Source of the DNA: Halomonas socia
GTDB taxonomy: Bacteria; Pseudomonadota; Gammaproteobacteria; Pseudomonadales; Halomonadaceae
Direction of reading: 5' to 3'
Length of the DNA stretch: 64,000 nucleotides
NCBI RefSeq assembly: GCF_010977575.1
Contig: NZ_CP048812.1
Coordinates: 2,480,001 to 2,544,000 of the forward strand
The notes beneath the pieces were generated by a model, which saw only the letters and a program-made list of their open reading frames with translations, was not told the DNA's origin and ran no database searches. Below, piece by piece: positions 1 to 8,543 of this stretch; within the stretch, counting starts at the first letter, position 1; each line of letters starts with the position of its first letter. The position numbers and the translations under genes are program-made.

Positions 1-1127
1 AAGAAACCCCAGCCGACCATCCAGGCGGCGCTGGCCAATGCCGCGGTAGAAGAAACGGGAGCGAGCGCCACTGGCGGCGAGGCGAGCAAGAGCTTCAAGG
101 AGGTCGGCGTCTACAAGCACCTGCTGACCGGGGTCTCATTCATGTTGCCGATGGTGGTGGCGGGTGGCCTGCTGATTGCGCTCTCCTTCGCCTTCGGCAT
201 CGAGGCCTTCGAGCAGGAGGGTACCCTGGCCGCGGCGCTGATGCAGATCGGCGGCGGTACGGCGTTCGCGCTGATGATTCCGGTGCTGGCCGGGTACATC
301 GCCTACTCCATCGCCGACCGGCCGGGTATCGCCCCGGGCATGATCGGCGGCATGCTGGCTGCCGAGATCGAGGCGGGCTTTCTCGGCGGTATCCTGGCCG
401 GCTTCCTGGCCGGTTACGTGGCGCTGGCGGTGGCGCGCCACGTCAAGCTGCCGGCCAGCGTGGAGTCGCTCAAGCCGATCCTGATCATTCCGCTGGTGGC
501 GAGCCTGGTCACCGGCCTGACCATGATCTACGTGATCGGCGAGCCGGTGGCGGCGATCATGACGGGGCTGACTGGCTTCCTGGCCGGCATGGATGCCACC
601 AATGCGGTGCTGCTGGGCATCCTGCTCGGGGCCATGATGTGCGTCGACCTGGGGGGCCGGTCAACAAGGCGGCTTACACCTTCGGCGTTGGCCTGCTGGC
701 GTCCCAGACCTATGCGCCGATGGCGGCGATCATGGCCGCTGGCATGGTGCCGGCTATCGGCATGGGCATCGCCAGCTTCGTGGCGCGTCACAAGTTCTCG
801 CAGCCGGAGCGTGAGGCGGGCAAGGCCTCCTTCGTGCTGGGGCTGTGCTTTATCAGCGAGGGGGCGATCCCCTTCGCCGCCAAGGACCCGCTGCGGGTGA
901 TTCCTGTCTGCATCGTTGGCGGCGCGGTGACCGGGGCGCTGTCGATGCTGGTCGGCGCTCAACTGATGGCCCCCCACGGTGGCATCTTCGTCCTGATGAT
1001 CCCCGGCGCCATCAGCCCGGTGCTGCTCTACCTGGCTGCCATCGTGATCGGCTCGCTGGTCACTGGCCTGGGCTATGCCGCCCTCAAGCGCGGCGCCGCA
1101 CCGGTGGCGGTGGCCGCGACCAACTGA
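1..1127 (+). pseudogene. fruA: Fructose-specific PTS transporter EIIBC, 3' part, frameshifted
   Basis: The window opens inside this gene. The first frame reads a linker, then the EIIC membrane domain with its run of glycine-rich hydrophobic helices (LLTGVSFMLPMVVAGGLLIA). EIIC carries fructose across the inner membrane while EIIB phosphorylates it to fructose 1-phosphate; the EIIB part lies upstream of the window. The frame is lost at a six-G run at 651-656. Frame 1 goes on as an arginine-rich nonsense tail to 900, while the true continuation (GGPVNKAAYTFGVGLLA) is in frame 3 and ends at the TGA at 1125-1127. One extra G would restore a normal FruA C-terminus. I cannot tell a real mutation from a sequencing error; the sense of both halves is otherwise well preserved, which favours error or a very recent event. 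Confidence 0.88.
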
Positions 1128-1156
1128 TCGCTGCTGGCATTTCTTTGCATGGCTTG

Positions 1157-1183
1157 CCGGCGCCTTCGGGTGCCGGTTTTTTT
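1157..1183 (+). terminator. Rho-independent terminator of fruA
   Basis: An 8-bp GC-rich stem (CCGGCGCC with GGTGCCGG, one G-U pair) closed by a TTCG tetraloop is followed directly by seven T. It lies 30 bases after the fruA stop, as expected for the end of a fru operon. Confidence 0.85.
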
Positions 1184-1427
1184 ATTGTCGGGCGGCTATG
1201 TGTCGAATGGAAAATGCCGAAGCTTATAGGGATATATCCTGGTGTCTAAAAGAATCCATAAATTTTATCCTGAATTGATATTCAGTAATGGTCTGATGGT
1301 ATTTCCACCAACGCTGGTGTAGTTTTTGCAGCTATGAATACAGCAGATGAACGCGAAGGGCCCTTACCCGGGCCGTTCGTTCGCTCGGTGGCGCTACCCG
1401 CGCCGCTGATGAAACAGGAGATACACG
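1184..1427. other. Intergenic region with a short AT-rich palindrome
   Basis: About 240 bases without a gene. It is locally AT-rich around 1240-1330 and contains a small inverted repeat, CTGAAT-TGAT-ATTCAG, at 1270-1285 that could be a regulator site for the gene at 1428. A Shine-Dalgarno AGGAG stands just before that ATG. I see no convincing sigma-70 promoter. Confidence 0.4.
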
Positions 1428-2006
1428 ATGTCTACCGCCCCCGTGACGCTGATGGTGGCGCGCCGCGTGGCCCGTGGCCGCTACCGCGCGTTCATCGCCT
1501 GGCTCAATGAAGGCCGCGATTTGGCCGCCGACTTCGCCGGCTATCTCGGCTCCGGCGTGCTGGCGCCGCCGCCCGGCGACGACGAGTACCAGATCATCTT
1601 TCGCTTCCGTGACGCCCAGACCCTCGCCGCCTGGGAGCACTCAGCCTCGCGGCGTGCCTGGCTTTCGCGCGGCGGGGGCCTATTCGAGGCGCCCCATGAG
1701 CACCGTGCCACTGGGCTGGACCGCTGGTTTGTCGACGCCAGCGGCCAGGCGCCGCCGCGCTGGAAGCAGGCGGTGGCGATCTGGCTGGCGTTCTTTCCGG
1801 TGTCGCTGGCGTTTCAACTGCTGGCCGGTGGCGCGCTTGCCACCCTGCCGCTGCTCGCCAGGGTGCTAGTCAGTACCCTGGTACTCACGCCGCTGATGGT
1901 GTTCCTGTTCATTCCGCTCTCGACCCGCCTGCTGGCGCCCTGGCTGCGTGGCGAGCGCTCCGTGCGAGGGCGGCTGGGGCGTTTGCTGCACCAGCGCGGG
2001 GCATGA
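1428..2006 (+). CDS. Antibiotic biosynthesis monooxygenase (ABM) fold membrane protein
   Basis: A protein of 192 residues. Residues about 5-100 look like the ferredoxin-like ABM fold: an opening beta strand (VTLMVARRV), a helix (YRAFIAWLNEG) and the IIFRFRDAQTLAAWE stretch with the conserved tryptophan. Residues about 110-175 form two hydrophobic segments, and the tail is arginine-rich. Proteins of this layout are common in gammaproteobacteria and are usually annotated as ABM-domain proteins. The catalytic role is not established, and the fused membrane anchor argues for an envelope or stress function rather than antibiotic synthesis. The start is supported by AGGAGATACACG before the ATG. The gene stands alone between two terminators, so it is probably transcribed by itself. 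Confidence 0.75.
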   Translation: MSTAPVTLMVARRVARGRYRAFIAWLNEGRDLAADFAGYLGSGVLAPPPGDDEYQIIFRFRDAQTLAAWEHSASRRAWLSRGGGLFEAPHEHRATGLDRWFVDASGQAPPRWKQAVAIWLAFFPVSLAFQLLAGGALATLPLLARVLVSTLVLTPLMVFLFIPLSTRLLAPWLRGERSVRGRLGRLLHQRGA

Positions 2007-2056
2007 GCGACCCGGTGTGAGAGCCGTGCCGATGCCTGCTGTGGTCTAAAGACGAC

Positions 2057-2084
2057 GATGCCGGCAACTGCCGGCATCTTCTAC
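2057..2084. terminator. Hairpin terminator between convergent genes
   Basis: A perfect 9-bp stem GATGCCGGC / GCCGGCATC with an AACT loop is followed on the plus strand by TTCT. It lies between the ends of the ABM gene (plus) and the chemoreceptor gene (minus), so it may serve both. Confidence 0.6.
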
Positions 2085-2105
2085 TAGGACATTGTCAGGA
2101 CGTTG

Positions 2106-3788
2106 TCAGAAAGATTCCCACTCCAGCTCGGCCTTGTCAGTAGCCTTCGACGTTGAGGCTAGCTTGAGTGGTTTGGCTGGTGCGCTGGTTGCCGGAGCCT
2201 TTGGTGCGGGGCGTGACACTGGCGAGCCACCGTCGGCAAGGCGGAAGGTGGAGACCACCGTCTCCAATCTGGCAGCCTGCTCTTCCAGCGATGCGGCGGC
2301 CGATGAGGCTTGCTGGACCAGCGCCGCATTCTGCTGGGTGACTTCATCCATCTGTGACACGGCCTGATTGACCTGCTCGATACCCGAGCTCTGCTCCTGA
2401 GAGGCGGCAGAGATCTCATCCATGATGTCGTTGACGCGCTTCACCGAGGCGACCACCTCGCGGATGGTGCTGCCAGCGCTCTCGACCAGCTCGGAGCCAT
2501 CCTTGACCTGGGTGGCGGAGGCCTCGATCAGCGCCTTGATCTCCTTTGCGGCGTCGGCGCTGCGGCTGGCCAGGTTGCGTACTTCGCTGGCGACCACGGC
2601 GAAGCCGCGACCCTGCTCACCGGCGCGTGCCGCTTCCACCGAGGCGTTAAGTGCCAGGATATTGGTCTGGAAGGCGATCGAGTCGATCACGCCGATGATA
2701 TCCACCACCTTTTTCGAGCTACCGGCAATGGCATGCATGGTGGTGATGACCCGGTCGACCTCCTCGCCGCCGCGCCCTGCGGTGGTCGAGGCGTCATTGG
2801 CCAGGCTGCTGGCCTGGCGCGCGTTGTCGGCGTTCTGTTTCACCGTGGCGGTGAGCTGCTCCATGCTTGCGGCGGTCTCCTGCAGCGAGGCGGCCTGCTC
2901 CTCGGTACGCGCCGATAGATCGGTGTTGCCGCTGGCGATTTCCCGCGCGCCGATATGGATTGAGCCGCTGCTGTCGCGCACGTTGGCCACGGTCTGGGCC
3001 AGGCCTGCCTGCATATTTTGCATGGCCGAGTAGAGGCGCCCCAGCTCGTTGCGGCCACGCTCTGGAATGCGGTGTGAGAGATCGCCCTTGGCAATATACT
3101 CGGAGTGCTGAACCACCTCGTCGAGTGGCTTGACGATACTGCCCACCAGCGCGATGCGCACGATCAGTACCACCAAGGCGGCCAGAATCAGTACGGCAAT
3201 ATCGATAAATCCGAAGAACTGCATCCGCGCCTGGTAGTCTTCCATCAGTTGGTTGCCGTATGCATAACCGTACTCGTTATAGGCGCTGCTCGTTGCTCGG
3301 AAGGCACGGTTGTGCTCCCGCGCCGAGGGGAGTAGGGCGAGATAGGCGGCTTCGTCGTGCCGTTGAACGGCGGCTTGCTGGGGGATAAGCACATCGTTGA
3401 CGAGAGCATTGAAGTCGGCCTTCACCGCTTCTCCCTGGGCGCTAGGATCGCTACGCTGGTATGACTCGAAGACGGCGAAGTGGCGCTGGGCGGCGGCCAG
3501 GCTCTCTTCCGTCATCGTGGCATACTCGGCAGTCAGCTCCGCATTGTTCTCTTCCACAGCGTCCCAGAAGTTCTGCGCGAAGCGCTGGGTGTTGCCGAGG
3601 GCAAGCTGGCTCAGGTTCAGATTCTGAACCCTGTCCATGGAAATACGCTCCAGCTCCACTAGAGCGTTGCTGCCTAGGCGGCCACCTTGGTAGCCCAAGC
3701 CAGCCACCACCAGAATAAGTACCACGAAGATCGCCAGTACGGTGGTCAGGCTGGCCTTGACCGATAAGTTGTTCAGCATGCGAGTCAT
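2106..3788 (-). CDS. Methyl-accepting chemotaxis protein, Tar/Tsr-type
   Basis: A transmembrane chemoreceptor of 560 residues from the chosen start. Order of parts: a short cytoplasmic N-terminus, TM1 ([20 protein letters not shown]), a periplasmic four-helix-bundle sensor of about 150 residues, TM2 ([18 protein letters not shown]), a HAMP linker beginning [17 protein letters not shown], and the methylated signalling coiled coil. The signalling hairpin tip shows the highly conserved [20 protein letters not shown] segment. The protein ends in EWESF, matching the xWxxF pentapeptide that tethers CheR and CheB in the Tar/Tsr class. The start at 3788 is preferred over an upstream in-frame ATG at 3935: GAGGA lies upstream of it and TM1 follows directly, whereas the extra 49 residues look non-coding. 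No che genes are nearby. The ligand cannot be read from the sequence. Confidence 0.92.
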   Translation of the reverse strand: MTRMLNNLSVKASLTTVLAIFVVLILVVAGLGYQGGRLGSNALVELERISMDRVQNLNLSQLALGNTQRFAQNFWDAVEENNAELTAEYATMTEESLAAAQRHFAVFESYQRSDPSAQGEAVKADFNALVNDVLIPQQAAVQRHDEAAYLALLPSAREHNRAFRATSSAYNEYGYAYGNQLMEDYQARMQFFGFIDIAVLILAALVVLIVRIALVGSIVKPLDEVVQHSEYIAKGDLSHRIPERGRNELGRLYSAMQNMQAGLAQTVANVRDSSGSIHIGAREIASGNTDLSARTEEQAASLQETAASMEQLTATVKQNADNARQASSLANDASTTAGRGGEEVDRVITTMHAIAGSSKKVVDIIGVIDSIAFQTNILALNASVEAARAGEQGRGFAVVASEVRNLASRSADAAKEIKALIEASATQVKDGSELVESAGSTIREVVASVKRVNDIMDEISAASQEQSSGIEQVNQAVSQMDEVTQQNAALVQQASSAAASLEEQAARLETVVSTFRLADGGSPVSRPAPKAPATSAPAKPLKLASTSKATDKAELEWESF

Positions 3789-4216
3789 GTGTCGGGTCCT
3801 CAAGGTAGACCACCGGAGGCTGCCTACAGGAAAAGGGTAGATGGAGACGCTGCCCGCTCTGATGGTGGTTATATATGTCGTCGATATGTAGGGGCGCAGA
3901 AGCAAGTTCCCTGTACTTGCCATTATCGGAAGCAACAGGAAAAACTTTAGCCAAAAGTCGCCAATCGCATTAAATCATATAAATTTAAATTATAAGTTTA
4001 CGATTATTTGTTGTGCTAATAAAAAATAATGCGATGTGAAATTCACTCCCACCTCCTATATCTGTATATCCTTGAACTGGCTGGTTATATGAACGGTGTG
4101 GTGCCTGCGACCAACAGTGGACGCCACTGGCTACGCTGAGTAGCCTCAATGACCAGTGAGCTGATGCTCAACAAGACTCAGGATTTGCGATCCGATAGGT
4201 GATGGAGAGAGGTCAC
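3789..4216. other. Divergent intergenic region with an AT-rich patch
   Basis: About 430 bases between the divergent chemoreceptor and hydrolase genes. The stretch 3960-4040 is strikingly AT-rich against the GC-rich background, with TAAATTTAAATTATAA-like runs and a later AATAAAAAATAATG. It probably holds the promoters of one or both genes. I cannot assign -35 and -10 boxes with confidence. Confidence 0.45.
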
Positions 4217-5845
4217 ATGCAGGTGCTACGCCAGTTCTCAGCGCTCGGACTGCTGGTGGGGACGCTGTTCTTTGCCATTTCACTGACACCGAGCCTGCTG
4301 CCACGCACCTTCATCGTCCAGGGCGTAATCTCGGGGCTGTCATTCTCGGCCGGCTATGGACTGGGCGTGATGGGGCGCTGGCTGTGGGCCTATCTCGAGC
4401 TGCCGGTGCCCGGCCGGCGCGGTGCGCTAAGCCTCAAGCGCATCGCCGCTGGCATCTGCGCGGTGGTGGCCTCGGTGTTTCTGTGGCGCGCTTCCGGCTG
4501 GCAGGACTCCATTCGCGTGCTGATGGAGATGGAGGCCGCCAGCGGCACGCGACCGTTCAGCGTGGCGCTGATTGCGATGGCGATCTTTGCCGCCTTACTG
4601 CTGCTGGCCAGGCTATTCCGGCGCACCTTTCGCTTCCTGGCGCGCCGGTTGCAGCGCTATGTGCCGCGTCGTGTATCGCATGTGATCGGCGTGGCGGCGG
4701 CTGTGGCACTGTTCTGGTCGGTGATCGACGGCATCATCTTTACCCTGACCCTGCGTGCCCTGGACCGTTCCTACCAGCAGGTCGACGTGCTGATGCCGGA
4801 TGACCTGGCACCGCCCAGCGACCCGCTGGTAGCGGGCAGCGAGGCGTCGCTGATCAGTTGGGAGGGCCTGGGGCTGCGCGGTCGGCGCTTTGTCACACGG
4901 GGGCCGTCGGCGGACGATATCGGGCGCTTCCTGGGGGAGCCCGCCGAGCAGCCGCTGCGGGTCTACGTCGGCCTGAATGCCGCCGAGACTCCCAAGCAGC
5001 GGGCGCAGTTGGCGCTTGAGGAGCTCAAGCGGGTGGGCGCTTTCGAGCGCTCGCTGCTGCTGCTGGCCACGCCCACCGGCCGTGGCTGGCTGGACCCGGC
5101 GGCGCAGAACACCTTGGAGTACCTGCAGCGCGGTGATATCGCCACGGTCACCGCCCAGTACTCCTACCTGCCGAGTCCGTTGGCGCTGATCGTCGAGGGC
5201 GACTACGGCGCCGAGATGGCGCGGGCGCTGTTCGATGCGGTCTACCGCCACTGGACCTCGCTGCCCGACGACCAGCGTCCGGCGCTCTACCTGCACGGCT
5301 TGAGTCTCGGTGCGCTCAACTCGGACCGCTCGTTCGATTTATACGACATCATCGATGACCCCTTCGACGGCGCGCTGTGGAGCGGGCCGCCGTTTCGCAG
5401 CCCGACCTGGCGGACCCTGACCGAGGATCGCGATGCCGGCTCGCCGGCCTGGCTGCCGCGCTTTCGCGGCGGTGCGGTGGTGCGTTTCATGAATCAGTAC
5501 GGCGGTCTCGAGGACGGCACAGCCGAGTGGGGCGACTTTCGCATTACCTATTTGCAGTACGCCAGCGACCCGGTGACCTTCTTCGAACCCGAGGCCCTCT
5601 ACCGCGAACCGGAGTGGCTGCAGGCGCCGCGCGGGTCGGATGTCTCCGCAGATCTGACCTGGTACCCGGTGGTGACCATGCTGCAATTGCTGGCCGACCT
5701 GGCTGCGGGGTCCGCGCCGCCCGGCTATGGCCACGAGATCGCTGCCGAGCACTATATCGAGGCCTGGCTGGCGCTGGTCGAGCCCGAGGGCTGGAGCCCA
5801 GAGGAGGTTGAGCGCCTCAAGGCGCTGTTCGCCGAGCGTGGGTAG
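4217..5845 (+). CDS. Membrane alpha/beta-hydrolase (Abhydrolase_9 family)
   Basis: A protein of 542 residues. The first 200 or so residues carry several membrane helices (SALGLLVGTLFFAISL, LAAGICAVVASVF, VIGVAAAVALFWSVIDGI). The second half is a soluble alpha/beta-hydrolase domain with a GLSLG nucleophile elbow in the stretch LYLHGLSLGALNS, which gives the catalytic serine. This two-part layout matches the Abhydrolase_9 family, integral membrane proteins of unknown substrate. The ATG at 4217 is chosen because GAGAGG lies 5 bases upstream. An in-frame ATG at 4202 and a GTG at 4199 are less well served. The gene is probably monocistronic; the next gene starts 64 bases downstream. Confidence 0.82.
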   Translation: MQVLRQFSALGLLVGTLFFAISLTPSLLPRTFIVQGVISGLSFSAGYGLGVMGRWLWAYLELPVPGRRGALSLKRIAAGICAVVASVFLWRASGWQDSIRVLMEMEAASGTRPFSVALIAMAIFAALLLLARLFRRTFRFLARRLQRYVPRRVSHVIGVAAAVALFWSVIDGIIFTLTLRALDRSYQQVDVLMPDDLAPPSDPLVAGSEASLISWEGLGLRGRRFVTRGPSADDIGRFLGEPAEQPLRVYVGLNAAETPKQRAQLALEELKRVGAFERSLLLLATPTGRGWLDPAAQNTLEYLQRGDIATVTAQYSYLPSPLALIVEGDYGAEMARALFDAVYRHWTSLPDDQRPALYLHGLSLGALNSDRSFDLYDIIDDPFDGALWSGPPFRSPTWRTLTEDRDAGSPAWLPRFRGGAVVRFMNQYGGLEDGTAEWGDFRITYLQYASDPVTFFEPEALYREPEWLQAPRGSDVSADLTWYPVVTMLQLLADLAAGSAPPGYGHEIAAEHYIEAWLALVEPEGWSPEEVERLKALFAERG

Positions 5846-5909
5846 CGTGGCGTTGTGAAGCGCGGCGGCAGCGGCATACACTGCAGGAAAGCCCCGCAGG
5901 ATCGCCGCC

Positions 5910-7085
5910 ATGCTCGATGCGCCACTCCTTGATCCAAGCGTCGCCAGCGACAGTGAGGCGGTGCGCAGCGCTGTCAGCCACGCCCGTGACCCGCAGCATG
6001 CGGCGGCGGAGCTTGCCGCCGCACTGCGTTACCCACAGCTGGGGTTCGTGCTGTTCTTCGTCAGCGCCGAGTATGCGCTGACGCCACTCGGCGAGGCGTT
6101 GGAGTCGGCCTTTGCCGGGGTGCCGATCAGCGGCTGCACCACCGCCGGCGAGATCACTTCCGAGGGCTACGACCGCGGCTGCATCGTCGCGGTGGGCTTC
6201 GATGCCCGTCATTTCGGCGTCGGAGTGGCGCTGATCGACAGGCTGGATGGCTTCGATCTGGTCCGTGCCCAGCGCGTCACCGACGGCTTGCTGGCCGCCT
6301 CCCGGCGCCAGGCAGCGCCCGGCGGCGACCACTTTGCCCTGACCTTGCTCGATGGGCTATCGAGCTGCGAGGAGCAGGTGCTGGCGACCCTGGACGCGGC
6401 GCTGGGCAGCATTCCCAGCTTCGGCGGCTCCGCCGGCGACGACAACCGCCTGGCGCACACCCACGTCTACAGCAACGGGCGCTTTCATGATCAGGCCGCG
6501 GTGGTGGTGATGTTCACTACGCGTCTGCCGTTCGAGGTCTTCACCACCCACCATCTGCGGCCACGCGGCGAAAAGCTGGTGGTGACTCAGGCCGATCGCC
6601 AGCGGCGCCGGGTGATCGAGCTCAACGCTGCGCCGGCCGCCGATGAGTATGCACGGCTGGTAGGCTGCTCCCGGGCGGCTCTCGGCGATGCAGTATTCGC
6701 TCGCTATCCGCTGGCGGTGCGCATCGGCGATGCCTTCTACGTACGCTCGATTCAGCGCGTCAACGCCGACGGTAGCCTGAGTTTCTACTGTGCGGTGGAG
6801 AATGGCATCGTGCTGACCGCCATGGCCCCGGCGCCGATCCTGCCCGACCTCGAGGCGGTGTTCGACGACCTGAGCGCACGGCTCGGCGAGCCCGAGCTGA
6901 TCATCGGCCTCGACTGCTTCCTGCGGCGCCTGGAGATCGAGGCGCTGGACAGCCTCGAGGCGGCCTCGAGCCTACTGCGACGCCAGCGGGTGATTGGCTT
7001 CAACACCTATGGGGAGCAGCACCATGGCATGCACATCAACCAGACCTTTACCGGGGTTGTGCTTGGGCGCCCCGGCGCCGGCTGA
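5910..7085 (+). CDS. FIST domain signal-sensing protein
   Basis: A soluble protein of 391 residues with the FIST N-terminal and C-terminal sensory domains. Recognisable stretches are ISGCTTAGEITSEGY in the N-domain, SSCEEQVLATLDAALG and FGGSAGDDNRL in the middle, and IIGLDCFLRRLEIEAL and GFNTYGEQHHGMHINQTFTG near the C-terminus. FIST proteins are thought to bind small ligands, possibly amino acids or other metabolites, and to act with signalling enzymes. The hybrid kinase follows immediately, so the FIST protein is probably its input partner. In Pseudomonas aeruginosa a FIST gene also precedes ercS' in the exa (ethanol oxidation) region. That parallel comes from known gene order there, not from experiments on this protein. 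Confidence 0.85.
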   Translation: MLDAPLLDPSVASDSEAVRSAVSHARDPQHAAAELAAALRYPQLGFVLFFVSAEYALTPLGEALESAFAGVPISGCTTAGEITSEGYDRGCIVAVGFDARHFGVGVALIDRLDGFDLVRAQRVTDGLLAASRRQAAPGGDHFALTLLDGLSSCEEQVLATLDAALGSIPSFGGSAGDDNRLAHTHVYSNGRFHDQAAVVVMFTTRLPFEVFTTHHLRPRGEKLVVTQADRQRRRVIELNAAPAADEYARLVGCSRAALGDAVFARYPLAVRIGDAFYVRSIQRVNADGSLSFYCAVENGIVLTAMAPAPILPDLEAVFDDLSARLGEPELIIGLDCFLRRLEIEALDSLEAASSLLRRQRVIGFNTYGEQHHGMHINQTFTGVVLGRPGAG

Positions 7086-7101
7086 CAGCGATGCGGCGCA
7101 G

Positions 7102-8523
7102 ATGCCCCGCGAGCAGGCCCTGGTCGAGGAGAACGCGCGGCTGCACAAGGTGTGTGCGGCGCTGATCGAGCGCGTCGAGTCCAGCGGAGCGGCCGGCGGT
7201 GCGCCCTATGCGGCCTTCGAGCACGCCGTGCTGCTGGCCGAGCAGGTGCGTGAGCGCACCGAGACCCTGCATCGTACCCTCGATGAGCTGAGCCAGGTCA
7301 ACGCCGAGCTGGGATCGGTGAACACCAAGCTGCGCGAGGAGATCGCCGTGCGCGGCGAGACCGAGCGGCGGCTGCGCGAGGCCAAGGCCGAGGCCGAGGC
7401 GGCCAACTTGTCGAAGAGCAAGTTCCTGGCCGCGGTCAGCCACGACCTGCTGCAGCCGCTCAATGCGGCGCGGCTGTTCACCACCGCCTTGGGCGATCAG
7501 ATCGAGGATCCGGCCCTGCCGGCAGAGTCGCGCCGCCTGGTGGGACATATCGGCCGCTCGCTCAAGGACGTCGAGACGTTGCTCGGCACGCTGGTGGATA
7601 TCTCGCGCCTCGATGCCGGCGTGCTGACGCCGGATGTGGCGCCGTTCGCTGCCGCCGAGCTGCTCGATGCGCTGGCCGAGGAGTACCGCCAAATGGCCGC
7701 GGCCCGCGGCCTTGTGCTGCGCTATGTCGCGACCTCGGCGGTGATCGATTCCGATCTGGCGCTGCTGGCGCGGGTGGTGCGCAATCTGCTCAGCAATGCC
7801 ATTCGCTATACCCCACGCGGTCGCATCCTGCTCGGCTGCCGCCGCCGCCGGGAGGGGCTCGAGATCAGCGTTGCCGATACTGGCAGCGGTATCGAGGAGA
7901 CTCAGCGCGAGGAGATATTCCTCGAGTTCCGCCGCGGCGACGCTGGCCGCCTGCAGAGCGACCGCGGCCTGGGGCTGGGGCTTGCCATCGTCGATCGCAT
8001 CAGCGGCATGCTGGGCCATCGGCTGTCGTTGGCCTCCACCCCGGGATGCGGCTCGCGCTTCACGATCCTGGTGCCCTACGCCCAGCGTCCGATACCCCAG
8101 GCCCAGGCGCCGGCGCTGCCGGGCCTGGCACCGCTGGCCGGCGCGCGGATCTGGGTGATCGACAACGACCCGGCGATCTGCGAGGGCATGCAGGCGCTAC
8201 TGAGGGGGTGGGGGTGTGCGGTCGAGTGCGCTCGCTCGCTGGCGGCGCTGACCCGCAGCGGGGCGCTGGCCGGCGGCGCCGACGCGCTGATCATCGACTA
8301 CCACCTCGACGAGCATCAACCCGACGGGCTCGAGGTGGCGGCGATGCTGCAGCGGCGCTTCCCACGCCTGCCGGTGGTAATGATCACCGCCAACCACGAC
8401 GCGGCGCTCAAGGCATGCGCCCGCGAGCGCGGCTATCGCTGTCTGCTCAAGCCGCTCAAGCCGCTGCGTCTGAAGATGGCGCTGCTGCAGTGCGTGGCGG
8501 ATGTGGCCCGGCGGCCACCCTGA
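7102..8523 (+). CDS. Hybrid sensor histidine kinase with receiver domain (ErcS'/NahK-like)
   Basis: A soluble kinase of 473 residues from the chosen ATG. Residues about 30-100 form a coiled coil (ERTETLHRTLDELSQVNAEL). The dimerisation domain has FLAAVSHDLLQPLNAARLF with the phospho-accepting His114. The ATPase domain follows, with the N box (NLLSNAIRYTPRG), the G1 box (VADTGSGI) and the G2 box (LGLGLAIV). The receiver domain starts about residue 350 (IWVIDNDPAIC) and has its acceptor aspartate in LIIDYHLDE. No transmembrane helix is seen. The HDLLQPLNA phosphorylation site is typical of the NahK/ErcS' subgroup. The start is uncertain: no strong Shine-Dalgarno is seen, and an in-frame ATG at 6994 would overlap the FIST gene by 92 bases. 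The separate LuxR-type regulator at 9932-10576 is the likely output partner. Confidence 0.85.
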   Translation: MPREQALVEENARLHKVCAALIERVESSGAAGGAPYAAFEHAVLLAEQVRERTETLHRTLDELSQVNAELGSVNTKLREEIAVRGETERRLREAKAEAEAANLSKSKFLAAVSHDLLQPLNAARLFTTALGDQIEDPALPAESRRLVGHIGRSLKDVETLLGTLVDISRLDAGVLTPDVAPFAAAELLDALAEEYRQMAAARGLVLRYVATSAVIDSDLALLARVVRNLLSNAIRYTPRGRILLGCRRRREGLEISVADTGSGIEETQREEIFLEFRRGDAGRLQSDRGLGLGLAIVDRISGMLGHRLSLASTPGCGSRFTILVPYAQRPIPQAQAPALPGLAPLAGARIWVIDNDPAICEGMQALLRGWGCAVECARSLAALTRSGALAGGADALIIDYHLDEHQPDGLEVAAMLQRRFPRLPVVMITANHDAALKACARERGYRCLLKPLKPLRLKMALLQCVADVARRPP

Positions 8524-8543
8524 GGTGTCGCCGGACTCGGGCA

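Noticed and set aside
1270..1285. A Cra/FruR operator downstream of fruA.
   Set aside because: The palindrome has a 14-base spacing and no central CG, and it lies after the fru gene rather than before it.
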